Assembly (NCBI RefSeq): GCF_016463975.1
Contig: NZ_JAEMNX010000022.1
Coordinates: 19,526-83,525, forward strand
Direction: 5' to 3'
Length of the DNA stretch: 64,000 nt
From: Marinomonas transparens
GTDB taxonomy: Bacteria > Pseudomonadota > Gammaproteobacteria > Pseudomonadales > Marinomonadaceae
The translations under genes and the position numbers were made by a program. The notes under the pieces were generated by a model. The model saw nothing but the letters and a program-made list of their open reading frames with translations, ran no database searches and was not told where the DNA came from. This document shows positions 25,603 to 32,835 of the stretch, piece after piece. Each line of letters opens with the position of its first letter. Within the stretch, counting starts at the first letter, position 1.

Positions 25603-26450
25603 TAGAATTCCTCCAGAACGTGAATAGAAATCGTCTCACCTGAAGGATTCCAAACTTTAACCGCCGCGCTGTGGTGCTGTGCAATCTCTCCCATTAAGCC
25701 GCCACCACAAGGCAAAATTGCGCCTGTGTTAGCCGTGGCGCTTGTGTGACTAATGCGGCAAAGCGTGGTCTTTTCAGATTCAGAATACCCCTGTACTAAC
25801 AGACGTTTACGATTGACACGCCCCGCGATGGTTAAAGAGCTATTAGCAGATAATGCATACTCACTTGTCACCATGTTTAAAGTGGCAGCGCTTTTGATTT
25901 CTGGTAACTCAGAAACAGCAACAGACGAGCCGGATACATCAACTAAGGGCATTTCAGAAACCGCCACAGACGAGCCGGACACATCAACTAGGGGCATTTC
26001 GGAAACGGCAACCGCACCAGACACCGCCACAGATGAACCAGACACATCAACCACAGGCATTTCGGAAACGGCAACCGCACCAGAAACCGCCACAGACGAA
26101 CCGGACACATCAACCACGGGCATTTCGGAAACAGCAACCGCGCCAGAGATAGCCACAGACGAGCCGGACACATCCACCGTATTGATAATTTCAGCACTGA
26201 TGGTGGCACCTTCAAACAGCTTACGAAACTCACCCTCACAGATAATCACATCAGCAACTAGCTCTGTATCACCTTTATTCTGTATGCTGATTTCGTTAAA
26301 TTTTGGAAACCGAACCTGACTACCACTTGGAATTTCAGCGCGCTTTCCACTGGCTTGCAGCTCCAATGAATGCGCGCCATCCAGATAGACAAACGATTCC
26401 CCAGTAATTGAAATCAACGTTTTTTCAAACGGCTGTAACTGTATTTTCAT
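25602..26450 (-). CDS. Repeat-containing virion stalk-like protein
   Basis: A 282-residue protein. Residues 1-91 form an N-terminal domain without recognised family. Residues 92-184 are five tandem units: three of 21 residues (VDVSGSSVAVSGAVAVSEMPV) minus one final residue here for brevity, then two shortened units of 15 residues that lack an internal hexapeptide. The C-terminal ~100 residues (SANSSLTIAGRVNRKRLLV...) resemble a small beta domain. The alternating V-S pattern suggests a beta-rich extended stalk. It lies directly before the collar-domain spike (ATG of the spike overlaps its stop), so the two may make one vertex spike complex. Confidence 0.65.
   Translation of the reverse strand: MKIQLQPFEKTLISITGESFVYLDGAHSLELQASGKRAEIPSGSQVRFPKFNEISIQNKGDTELVADVIICEGEFRKLFEGATISAEIINTVDVSGSSVAISGAVAVSEMPVVDVSGSSVAVSGAVAVSEMPVVDVSGSSVAVSGAVAVSEMPLVDVSGSSVAVSEMPLVDVSGSSVAVSELPEIKSAATLNMVTSEYALSANSSLTIAGRVNRKRLLVQGYSESEKTTLCRISHTSATANTGAILPCGGGLMGEIAQHHSAAVKVWNPSGETISIHVLEEF
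25899..26177 (-). repeat. In-gene tandem repeat, 63/63/63/45/45 bp
   Basis: Five direct units coding for V-D-V-S-G-S-S-V-A... The DNA copies are very similar (shared GGCATTTCGGAAAC and CCGGACACATCAAC), so the array can expand or contract by recombination without breaking the frame. Confidence 0.85.
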
Positions 26451-26992
26451 GCTTTACGGCTCCCTATCATGACGACAAAGCCAAGCATCACCACGGCTAA
26501 AACGGCCCCAATGGTGTAAACCATTTTTGTTGATCCTTCGATCACATCAGAAGAGCCGCCCGTTGCTAATGAATTAGCCAAGTCTTTAATGGCTAAGGTG
26601 GAATTGGCCGCATTCACGCTATTTTGATTAACTAAAGATTCAGCGAATTCAAAACCGCTTTGCGTTGTCTCGTTTGCGCCTTCTATTGCGTCCGCAGCAA
26701 AGCCAATTGTCTGGCCTGCTAAATCACTGTTTTTATCAAGGGCGTACTTGGTTACATCTTCGTTTGAATCAACCACATTTCCAGCGAATTCAAGCGCACT
26801 GTCACCAAACCCAAACGCTTGGCCGCTCTGTTCGCTCGCAAAATCGAAAGCACCTTCTACCGCGCCGTGATCAGTTGTGTAGACTGTATTATCATTACCC
26901 GCAACCACTGCACCGCCAGTCTCGATACCGTTTAAGCTGTAGTTGGCAACATTGTTTGTTGTGCTGTTTGAACTGTTCGACCTACTGCCCAT
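26447..26992 (-). CDS. Predicted prophage membrane protein, Asn/Ala/Gly-rich
   Basis: The start is set at ATG 26992 (MGSRSNSSNS), preceded by GGGGGC; the frame also opens at a TTG at 27004. About 181 residues: an Asn/Ser-rich start, a long low-complexity helix-friendly middle with repeated FxFASE/FGFxxxAxE/FAxxAIE patterns (about 50-125), and one C-terminal membrane segment VYTIGAVLAVVMLGFVVMIG with a GSRKA tail. It is likely a virion membrane protein facing the capsid or DNA. It overlaps its upstream neighbour and the stalk gene (ATGA). Confidence 0.6.
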   Translation of the reverse strand: MGSRSNSSNSTTNNVANYSLNGIETGGAVVAGNDNTVYTTDHGAVEGAFDFASEQSGQAFGFGDSALEFAGNVVDSNEDVTKYALDKNSDLAGQTIGFAADAIEGANETTQSGFEFAESLVNQNSVNAANSTLAIKDLANSLATGGSSDVIEGSTKMVYTIGAVLAVVMLGFVVMIGSRKA

Positions 26993-27371
26993 CAGCGCCC
27001 CCAATATCTACTTTATAGACTCGCTCTTGCTCCACACCACCGAAGCCATAACCGCAGTACAAGCGATGTACTGCGGGGTTTTTCGTGTGATAGCGGATAG
27101 AGGCAAAGCCAAAAGCGCGAGCCTGATCAATCAAGAACGGCCCCACTTCTTTCATACCTTTACCACCCACACACAAAATCACTAATTGGCTCCCTTCGGG
27201 AAATGATTCACCGCGAGTGACTACCCATAAATCGACGTTTTCACCTTCCAGATGGTAAAGGTGGCTGACACCTTCATTCACTTCTTTCTTGATGGTTTCA
27301 ACATCTTCACCACACGAACCACATAGGTTTTTAGCTGTGTCTTCTGTCCACGATTTACGAGTCGCTTTCAT
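26982..27371 (-). CDS. Prophage protein with GNAT-like C-terminal pattern
   Basis: A 129-residue soluble protein. The N-terminal part has a Cys-Gly-Ser-Cys-Gly pair (LCGSCGEDVE, about 17-26). The C-terminal half, VGPFLIDQARAFGFASIRYHTKNPAVHRLYCGYGFG (in parts, 76-111), resembles the end of GNAT acetyltransferases (helix, strand, N-x-x-x-x-x-LY-x-x-x-GF), but the acetyl-CoA pyrophosphate loop is not clear. It sits inside the virion-protein cluster with overlapping ends, which is an unexpected place for an enzyme. Function unknown. Confidence 0.5.
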   Translation of the reverse strand: MKATRKSWTEDTAKNLCGSCGEDVETIKKEVNEGVSHLYHLEGENVDLWVVTRGESFPEGSQLVILCVGGKGMKEVGPFLIDQARAFGFASIRYHTKNPAVHRLYCGYGFGGVEQERVYKVDIGGADGQ

Positions 27372-27592
27372 CGTTTTTTACCCTTCATCATGAACCAGAG
27401 CACGGCCAGAACCACCGCACCAATGATGTAAGGCGTGTAGTTTGGCGAATCGTTGTAACCGCCAAATGAAAAGCCGCCTAGTGAGTTGTTACCACCTTTG
27501 TTTGATGAACTGGCACTAGATGACGGGCTAATGCCACCGCCGCCTGTGTCAACACCACCCACACCGCCAGCTAATTGACTTGCTCCAGCCAT
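27368..27592 (-). CDS. Small prophage membrane protein, Gly/Ser-rich
   Basis: Seventy-four residues: a Gly/Ser/Asn-rich extracellular-type segment (1-50) and one C-terminal membrane helix (YIIGAVVLAVLWFMM) followed by KGKKR. The same plan (disordered Gly/Ser part, helix, basic end) recurs in neighbouring genes, typical of PM2-like inner-membrane virion proteins. Starts in a TAATG overlap with the 27-residue gene upstream. Confidence 0.6.
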   Translation of the reverse strand: MAGASQLAGGVGGVDTGGGGISPSSSASSSNKGGNNSLGGFSFGGYNDSPNYTPYIIGAVVLAVLWFMMKGKKR

Positions 27593-27675
27593 TAAGCCAC
27601 CCCCAATTTCTTAGAAACAAAAAACGAGATAACCGCGACGATCAGCGACTTGAATAAGTAAGAAATAAACGTCAT
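27592..27675 (-). CDS. 27-residue membrane peptide of the prophage
   Basis: MTFISYLFKSLIVAVISFFV plus SKKLGVA. One hydrophobic helix with lysines at both sides. The start overlaps the stop of the upstream gene (TGATG) and the stop overlaps the start of the downstream gene (TAATG), which supports translation despite its size. Confidence 0.55.
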   Translation of the reverse strand: MTFISYLFKSLIVAVISFFVSKKLGVA

Positions 27676-27818
27676 CAAATCACCCCCATTTTTTTAAAAC
27701 CAAAATAAGCAAACACAGCAATTAACAACCACATAATCCAGCCGTAATTACTACCAGACCACCAACCCAGACCAAAACCGCCAGCACCCGCCAAGAGGGG
27801 TAATAAAAATAGTGGCAT
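27675..27818 (-). CDS. 47-residue membrane protein of the prophage
   Basis: Two hydrophobic stretches (MPLFLLPLLAGAGGFGLGWW and YGWIMWLLIAVFAYFGF) separated by SGSN, ending in KKMGVI. The start lies in a TGATG overlap with the 94-residue gene. A glycine-rich hairpin membrane protein of unknown role, probably in the virion's inner membrane. Confidence 0.55.
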   Translation of the reverse strand: MPLFLLPLLAGAGGFGLGWWSGSNYGWIMWLLIAVFAYFGFKKMGVI

Positions 27819-28102
27819 CACTTCCCCCTTAGCATGAGTGCAAAAAACAACAGGACAACAACCAAAACCCCGCCGCCAATTAAGAGCGGCGTATTTGATT
27901 GAGCCGATGCATAAACAACGGTTTCACCTGTATTTGTTTGGGCACTAGGAATTGTTGTGGCGTTATTACCTGCCGCGCTATTCTCTTGCGCCGCTGACTG
28001 CTGATAAGTTGCAGGGGCTGGCTCGCTGTCTTCAAACAACGAACCAGCGGCATCTTTGTAAACCGTAGATACGGCGCTTTTTGCATCATCCCACCAACCC
28101 AT
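27818..28102 (-). CDS. Small prophage membrane protein
   Basis: Ninety-four residues: an amphipathic start (MGWWDDAKSAVSTVYKDAAG), a Gln/Ser/Ala/Asn-rich linker (about 28-72) and one C-terminal membrane helix (LLIGGGVLVVVLLFFALML) ending RGK. Follows the capsid gene by 12 bp. Likely a virion membrane protein. Confidence 0.6.
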   Translation of the reverse strand: MGWWDDAKSAVSTVYKDAAGSLFEDSEPAPATYQQSAAQENSAAGNNATTIPSAQTNTGETVVYASAQSNTPLLIGGGVLVVVLLFFALMLRGK

Positions 28103-28114
28103 AAATAAAGCCCC

Positions 28115-28942
28115 CTACGCTTGCAGCGTATTAACCTGTTTTATGGATTCAACGAGAATCGGAACCGCCGCCGCTGTACCTAGATCCAGACGAAATACAA
28201 ATTCCGACACCTTGCCAGTATTCAAAACGTCCGCCATTTCATACCCGTAAATTGTCGGGTCGAAAGTGAAGTAACCAGTTTGAGGAACACGACCAACACG
28301 CACTTGCTGAAACTCATAAACGCCTTTGCTTGCATCAAACAAGGTTGTCCCGTCTCGCTCTAAGACCAAGCGTGAAATATCACCTTTAAAATACATTCGA
28401 CGTAGATTAACTTTGTCGCTGGATGGGAAATTAGGGTAATCATTCAAGCCTGTAGAATTGGCCTGAAAGATATGCGTTTTAATATTTGGTTCCCAAATTC
28501 GTCGAGCTTGTGCAAACGTACTATAGGAAAAACCACCCAAAGACAAAGCGCCTGTACCATCAGCAATTTCGATTTCTAAGGTGATATTTTCACCTTTCAA
28601 AGTAACCAAACCGCCAAAGTTTGCGCCGTTCTGATTTTTTGCCGTTGGATTAGTAAACGGAATCACAAAAATACCCTTCTGTGTAAGCACACCATCATTG
28701 TCAAAAGTGGCTTCTTGGATATGATGCTTTTTGTATTTTTCCATCATCACCAAGTCAGCGCCTGATACCTGCACAATCGTTTCACCGTTTAGAATCACAT
28801 TGACTTGGCGAATTTGCTCCGCTGTCAAAGAGGTTTCTAAATGGATTTCTGTATAAGTAGGGCCTGCTGGCAATGCAACGGAAGCTTTAGAACCCCATGC
28901 AACACCGTTTAAGCCGTTTAATCGTTTTAGGACTTGAAGCAT
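28115..28942 (-). CDS. Major capsid protein, PM2 P2-like (double jelly-roll)
   Basis: A 275-residue protein. PM2 P2 is 269 residues. The N-terminal third has the same run of features as I recall for P2: an N-terminal LNGLNGVA segment, LPAGPTYTEIHLE (about 24-36), LTAEQIRQVNVILNGETI (about 39-56) and a downstream LVMMEKYKKH. The rest is beta-rich without cysteines or transmembrane helices, as expected for two jelly rolls. It lies just after a small membrane protein gene and a probable late promoter, and before the membrane-protein cluster. The similarity is from memory, not from an alignment. Confidence 0.75.
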   Translation of the reverse strand: MLQVLKRLNGLNGVAWGSKASVALPAGPTYTEIHLETSLTAEQIRQVNVILNGETIVQVSGADLVMMEKYKKHHIQEATFDNDGVLTQKGIFVIPFTNPTAKNQNGANFGGLVTLKGENITLEIEIADGTGALSLGGFSYSTFAQARRIWEPNIKTHIFQANSTGLNDYPNFPSSDKVNLRRMYFKGDISRLVLERDGTTLFDASKGVYEFQQVRVGRVPQTGYFTFDPTIYGYEMADVLNTGKVSEFVFRLDLGTAAAVPILVESIKQVNTLQA

Positions 28943-28954
28943 TATTTTTTACCC

Positions 28955-29062
28955 CTATCCTATGGCGTCTTCGACGGCGTCCACGTTATTTGAAGCCCAC
29001 ACAACACCAGCCGCGACTAACAGCGCGATAATGGCAATGGGAGCGTATTTTTTTACGTTCAT
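28955..29062 (-). CDS. 35-residue membrane peptide, first gene of the late operon
   Basis: MNVKKYAPIAIIALLVAAGV plus VWASNNVDAVEDAIG: one hydrophobic helix with a basic start and acidic end. AGG lies 9 nt upstream of the ATG. It precedes the capsid gene by 12 bp. Such a single-helix peptide may be an exported or membrane virion component. Confidence 0.55.
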   Translation of the reverse strand: MNVKKYAPIAIIALLVAAGVVWASNNVDAVEDAIG

Positions 29063-29070
29063 GTTTTTTT

Positions 29071-29103
29071 CCTGTTCGAGTTAATAAATGTGTTTTGAAC
29101 AGG
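29071..29103. promoter_or_regulatory. Inverted repeat CCTGTTC-GAACAGG in the late-promoter region
   Basis: CCTGTTC (29071-29077) and GAACAGG (29097-29103) are perfect inverted copies with 19 nt between, placed between the probable -10 (29110-29115) and the first late ATG. It may bind a late-gene regulator. Confidence 0.4.
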
Positions 29104-29109
29104 TCGAAA

Positions 29110-29138
29110 ATTAGCAAATCGCTTTAGGCTTCCGTCAA
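29110..29138 (-). promoter_or_regulatory. Candidate late promoter of the prophage
   Basis: On the minus strand TTGACG (29138-29133), 17 nt, GCTAAT (29115-29110) just after the terminator that follows the packaging ATPase. Placement directly upstream of the capsid cluster supports it. Confidence 0.5.
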
Positions 29139-29140
29139 GC

Positions 29141-29178
29141 AAAAAAAAAGCCCCGATACCTAAAGGTATAATGGGGCT
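29141..29178 (-). terminator. Terminator between packaging ATPase and capsid genes
   Basis: AGCCCC/GGGGCT with an inner TACC/GGTA stem forms a hairpin at 29149-29178. On the minus strand nine T follow. It separates the early/packaging block from the late structural block. Confidence 0.85.
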
Positions 29179-29210
29179 ATTTATCCTTATTTTTTGCACA
29201 AAGTAAGTGA

Positions 29211-29903
29211 TTAAGCGGCGAGTTTTCGAAGTTTGCCTTCATCAAATTGGCCTATGTTGTGGTCGTCTGTTTTCATCAAATAATGAAATTTTGGTAAAGC
29301 AATAATCTTGTCCACGGGTAGCCCAATCTCTCTAGCGAGATAAACGGCGTCTTGTTCTCGTTGCTGCTTGCCTACCCATTTAATAGAACATTGGCCCATA
29401 ACCGTTTTAGGCACTTCTTGCCCACGCTGGAAAATACAAATAGCGTGAATACCAAACTTCCGGCCACCAGTGAGGATTTCACCAAAAGCCCCGCGAGCCG
29501 CGCCGCTTGTGGTCACACACTTGGCTAATTCTTCAAAAACAACCTTTAACGGCTTCTTATGGTTACCGTCTCCAGCGCCCCAAATTACCCGAGAAAACGC
29601 CTCTAGATTCTTAGCATTTGCACCATCTTTAGGGCTATAGGCAATCTTAAAGCCTCGCCCCGTCTTGGTAGCGCGAGCCGAAAACAAAGCACGGGCAAAC
29701 GCCGCTAACGAGGTGTAGCGGCGTATTTCACGACCACATAGCGCTTCATAATCCAAGTAGGGGTCAAACAAGGCCACCTGATCCGTGGCATTGATGACAC
29801 CCACTTGCTTTACGCCTGTTGTTTTACCGGAACCAGAGGAACCGACAAAAAGCGCATGTTCTGCACTTAATCGGTTGTTAGGGTTTTTAGGTTGTAAGAT
29901 CAT
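29211..29903 (-). CDS. Genome-packaging ATPase (A32-like, FtsK/HerA superfamily)
   Basis: A 230-residue ATPase expected to pump the circular viral DNA into the capsid. Walker A is GSSGSGKTTG at residues 21-30; a hydrophobic strand and acidic pair VVFEEL (121-126) is the Walker B, and QVALFDPY (about 42-49) is the conserved strand that follows in A32-type ATPases. CIFQRGQEVPKTVM corresponds to the sensor region. The size fits PM2 P9 (similar length). It shares ATGA overlap with the upstream acidic protein. No nuclease domain, consistent with circular DNA rather than terminase-type packaging. Confidence 0.85.
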   Translation of the reverse strand: MILQPKNPNNRLSAEHALFVGSSGSGKTTGVKQVGVINATDQVALFDPYLDYEALCGREIRRYTSLAAFARALFSARATKTGRGFKIAYSPKDGANAKNLEAFSRVIWGAGDGNHKKPLKVVFEELAKCVTTSGAARGAFGEILTGGRKFGIHAICIFQRGQEVPKTVMGQCSIKWVGKQQREQDAVYLAREIGLPVDKIIALPKFHYLMKTDDHNIGQFDEGKLRKLAA

Positions 29904-30391
29904 GCGGCCACCCTGTCACCGTCTTGTTGGTCACTTTGCCGCTTAGCCTCAGCTATTGCCGCATCTTTTGCTTTTAACTCTTTGGCCGTGCTCACCCCCT
30001 CAGACACTAACGAACCAACAGCCATTGCGGCCTTAATTTCTGGCTCGTACTCTACCGCCCAAGCAGGTATCAACGCCCCATATTTAATTAAAACAGGGGC
30101 TAGGTTTTCAACTGCATAATCTTTTGTACTAGCAGTAAATTCAAAATCAGGATGAATAACCCGTCTCAATGTAAACTCAATCATTGATAAGCCACCCAAT
30201 GCCGTCATTTTTGCGGCTTGCTCGTCTTTTTCTGCTTGCTGCTCTTGCTCGGCTTCCTCGGCTTGGGTTTGTTCAGGGTCAAGGTCTTCTATTGCCTCTT
30301 CTGCTTCCAGAGACTTCAAAAAGTCCTTTTGATCATCTGGTAATTCACCGCCTGTTTGATCTTCGATCATATCTAACTGCTCTTCGCTCAT
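29900..30391 (-). CDS. Acidic prophage protein of unknown function
   Basis: A 163-residue protein. Residues 1-60 are very acidic with Gln/Glu runs (DPEQTQAEEAEQEQQAEKDEQ), residues 65-130 form a hydrophobic-mixed domain with MIEFTLRRVIHPDFEF and VLIKYGALIPAWAVEYEPEI, and the end is helical and charged. No family is recognised. The gene ends inside the ATPase start codon and begins inside the stop of the 66-residue gene, suggesting a packaging partner or scaffold-type role, which is a guess from position. Confidence 0.5.
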   Translation of the reverse strand: MSEEQLDMIEDQTGGELPDDQKDFLKSLEAEEAIEDLDPEQTQAEEAEQEQQAEKDEQAAKMTALGGLSMIEFTLRRVIHPDFEFTASTKDYAVENLAPVLIKYGALIPAWAVEYEPEIKAAMAVGSLVSEGVSTAKELKAKDAAIAEAKRQSDQQDGDRVAA

Positions 30392-30588
30392 ATATCCACC
30401 TTATAAACTTTTGATTCTCTATTAAGTACAACGTCATCTTCTTGACCAACGTTCACATAGATAACTTTGTCGCTGTAAACAGCACAGCAAGAACGGTAAT
30501 TACCTGAATAAAAAAGCCGCTCAGGCTCACCATATTTTTCAATCAACTTAAAAACCTTGTCTCTTGTTAACGCAAAAACCATATTCAT
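30388..30588 (-). CDS. Small prophage protein
   Basis: Sixty-six residues (MNMVFALTRDKVFKL...). AGGA lies 8 nt before the ATG. A short basic helix is followed by beta-strand-like YRSCCAVYSDKVIYVNVG. Coupled by overlaps at both ends. Function unknown. Confidence 0.5.
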   Translation of the reverse strand: MNMVFALTRDKVFKLIEKYGEPERLFYSGNYRSCCAVYSDKVIYVNVGQEDDVVLNRESKVYKVDI

Positions 30589-31010
30589 GCTGTTTGTCCT
30601 TTAGGTTTACGAGTGGCAAAAATAGCCGTAATAACCGCCGCCAGTAATGCCAGTACGCCAAGCAAAACAGGGGGAGCCGTAGGCATATCTTTAGGCTTAT
30701 CTATAGGCTTCTTTTTAGGTATCGGGTCGGTATCCTCCGAAACGCTGGAAGCCGCATTCTGTGTTGGTATAGCGGCGTTTTCTTCGGTATCGGATACCGT
30801 GGGTTTTTCCGCTGGGGTTTCCACCTCTTCACGGGATACCTTTAGGCTTTCTGATAGGTGTTTTTGACGTGCTAAGCCGCTGCCTTGGTTAGTGCCACAA
30901 GCCGGACATTTTGTGTAAAGCGTGGAGCGTTTACCGCCTGCTTGCCACACCTCGGCCACTTCTGAACAGTGCCGTTCTGGACACTGGATAAATCCCTTAC
31001 TAATCGCCAT
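30585..31010 (-). CDS. Zinc-ribbon protein with C-terminal membrane anchor
   Basis: A 141-residue protein. The N-terminus has CPERHCSEV (about 9-17) and KCPACGTNQ (about 35-43), i.e. a CxxxxC...CxxC zinc ribbon. A long Pro/Ser/Glu/Thr-rich linker (about 60-110) follows, then one membrane helix (VLLGVLALLAAVITAIFAT) and a basic end. PM2 has a zinc-ribbon late activator (P14), but a membrane anchor would be unusual for a transcription factor. The start overlaps the preceding gene by 11 bp. Confidence 0.6.
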   Translation of the reverse strand: MAISKGFIQCPERHCSEVAEVWQAGGKRSTLYTKCPACGTNQGSGLARQKHLSESLKVSREEVETPAEKPTVSDTEENAAIPTQNAASSVSEDTDPIPKKKPIDKPKDMPTAPPVLLGVLALLAAVITAIFATRKPKGQTA

Positions 31011-31221
31011 GGTGTAAAGCCCTCTCTGCTAGTTCAGTAATGACTTGATCATTCAAAAACGCCACGCTCTGAAATTGCGCCGCGACCCCTTCAAGGGAAC
31101 TAAAACCGCCTGTCATTAAAGACATTGGGCTTAAGCCTTTAAGCCCATCCATCGATTTCATCAGCGCCGCTTGTGCGGTTTCTCGTTTTTGCATAATTTC
31201 CTGTAGTTCTGTGTTTTCCAT
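31000..31221 (-). CDS. Small prophage protein, helical
   Basis: Seventy-three residues, mostly helical: NTELQEIMQKRETAQAALMKSMDG then a Met/Gly/Ser loop and LNDQVITELAERALHHGD. AAGGACTT lies upstream of the ATG. Follows the replication gene by 12 bp. No family recognised. Confidence 0.5.
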   Translation of the reverse strand: MENTELQEIMQKRETAQAALMKSMDGLKGLSPMSLMTGGFSSLEGVAAQFQSVAFLNDQVITELAERALHHGD

Positions 31222-31233
31222 TTTTTAAGTCCT

Positions 31234-32835
31234 TTAAGGTTGATAGTTGGGTTGATACGGGGGGCTAGAACTGCCCCGTGTACAGTTATTGACACAAGTC
31301 CAAGGAACGGCTGCGCCGTTCTCTAGAGCCAAAGAGCCAGTGCCGACCCGTTGAACAGTCCACTCGTATAGGCGAGTCACAACGACATCAGCGGCACGAC
31401 ATACGCCTTTAATGGACGCGACCATTTCCCCAAACTGGTTTGGCTCAGGTTCCGAGTAATGAGGTTTTAAGGTTTGGTTACGACCAGCGAATACGCCGCC
31501 CATTAAGGTGACGAATTTAGACCAGTCCGCACGATTGGCGGCATGGTAAATATCAGGGAAGGCTTTAGGGGCCGCATTCACCCCAAGACGGCGCAATTCA
31601 CGCCAGACTGTGACCGACGCACCGCCGAAAAATTGAAACTGCCTAATCCGGTTTAGACGTGCCCACGCTGTAATGCGTTGCGCGGCATCTTTACCACTGC
31701 GCCCCGTTTCAAAATCGGTGTCTATGTCTTCACCATCAATATTCTTAGCCACGTACTTAGCCGCATAACCCGCTGCCGTTCCCTTGCTTGGGTCGATCTT
31801 CACCACAGTAAAGCGGTGTTCTGCCGCGCCTCTTTCTTTGCCGTCTTCTTCCATGGCATAAGCACGAAACGCACTTAAGAAATGCGCGGCGTTTTCGGGT
31901 TTAACAAAGGTAATTAGGTGCCAGTGTGGGCACCCGTCATGGTGGGGCTCGACAGTACGTAAGCCATAAAAAGGAATGCCGTGATTCTTGCAATACGCCC
32001 TAAAGCGTTTCCATACCCCATTAAGGTAAGCATGGGCATCACGCACCGTAGGACAATCAGCCTTTAGGTATTTGCGGTTGCGTCTGCCGTTGCTGATCGG
32101 GTGATACTTAGACGGGCAAGTAATCGTAATAAAATACGATTCATGCCCAAGGTAAGCGGCCATTTCTTCGAAACCACGAATACGGACCATCAATTCCGCT
32201 TTACGGTTCTTAGGGTTTGAAATGCCTTTTTCTGAAAGTTGCGCCAAGGTGTAAGACTGTCCTAAATCGTTCACCGCCTCCCAACCTTCGAGAAAAGCAC
32301 GATTGTTTTGCAATTGCTGACGAAACTTATTTAACGCCCAACTAGAGGCATAAGGCGAAGCGTGGCGGTGTACTTGGCCGCACTCTCTTAGAATTTGCTC
32401 GACAATAATCCATTGGCGTTTTGCTTGGCGTTTCCACCACTCAGGCGTCACCATACGCAGCATTAACGCGTTTACCTTGTCGCTGTCTTCCCAATCATCA
32501 AACAGCGCCCCCGCCATGGTCGCTTGCTCTTTCAGGAAGGCACGAACCGCCCCTGCCCCCTGCTTAGTCGAATATTGCGCAATGCCTATTTCCACATCAC
32601 GGCTTACACGCTCGGCCCATTTTGCCAAGTCTTCCCCGCTTAAATCGGTGATGTACTGGTCACAATAGGTAAGGCGAGCATTCACACGACCTAACCAACG
32701 ATTAGCCAGGACATAACCCGCCTTTTTATCCAGACGGGTTAACTCGTTTTCAATCACGGTTTTTAAAATAGAAATGCTTTTCAGAATGCCGGCACGCCAC
32801 TTTATGCACTCAGCCGTTGGAGTCGTTAAAATCAT
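31234..32835 (-). CDS. Rolling-circle replication initiator (phage GPA/PM2 P12-type)
   Basis: The start is the ATG at 32835 (MILTTPTAE), which overlaps the stop of the upstream gene (TAATG) and yields 533 residues; the longer frame adds six residues. The HUH metal-binding motif is in EPHHDGCPHWHLITF at about residues 295-309. Two catalytic tyrosines sit in GYAAKYVAKNIDG (about 354-366), spacing YxxxYxxxK. This two-tyrosine form is that of phiX174 A, P2 A and PM2 P12. It nicks its own origin to start rolling-circle replication. The nick site is probably inside or near this gene. Confidence 0.9.
   Translation of the reverse strand: MILTTPTAECIKWRAGILKSISILKTVIENELTRLDKKAGYVLANRWLGRVNARLTYCDQYITDLSGEDLAKWAERVSRDVEIGIAQYSTKQGAGAVRAFLKEQATMAGALFDDWEDSDKVNALMLRMVTPEWWKRQAKRQWIIVEQILRECGQVHRHASPYASSWALNKFRQQLQNNRAFLEGWEAVNDLGQSYTLAQLSEKGISNPKNRKAELMVRIRGFEEMAAYLGHESYFITITCPSKYHPISNGRRNRKYLKADCPTVRDAHAYLNGVWKRFRAYCKNHGIPFYGLRTVEPHHDGCPHWHLITFVKPENAAHFLSAFRAYAMEEDGKERGAAEHRFTVVKIDPSKGTAAGYAAKYVAKNIDGEDIDTDFETGRSGKDAAQRITAWARLNRIRQFQFFGGASVTVWRELRRLGVNAAPKAFPDIYHAANRADWSKFVTLMGGVFAGRNQTLKPHYSEPEPNQFGEMVASIKGVCRAADVVVTRLYEWTVQRVGTGSLALENGAAVPWTCVNNCTRGSSSPPYQPNYQP

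Noticed and set aside
25899..26177. Tandem repeat array as a CRISPR
   Set aside because: Units are 63 or 45 bp, in frame, code for V/S-rich peptide and have no unique spacers or cas genes.
25753..26319. 188-codon plus-strand frame over the repeat stalk gene
   Set aside because: It mirrors the repeat of the real minus-strand gene; Thr/Asp/Glu repeats arise from the antisense codons and no binding site precedes it.
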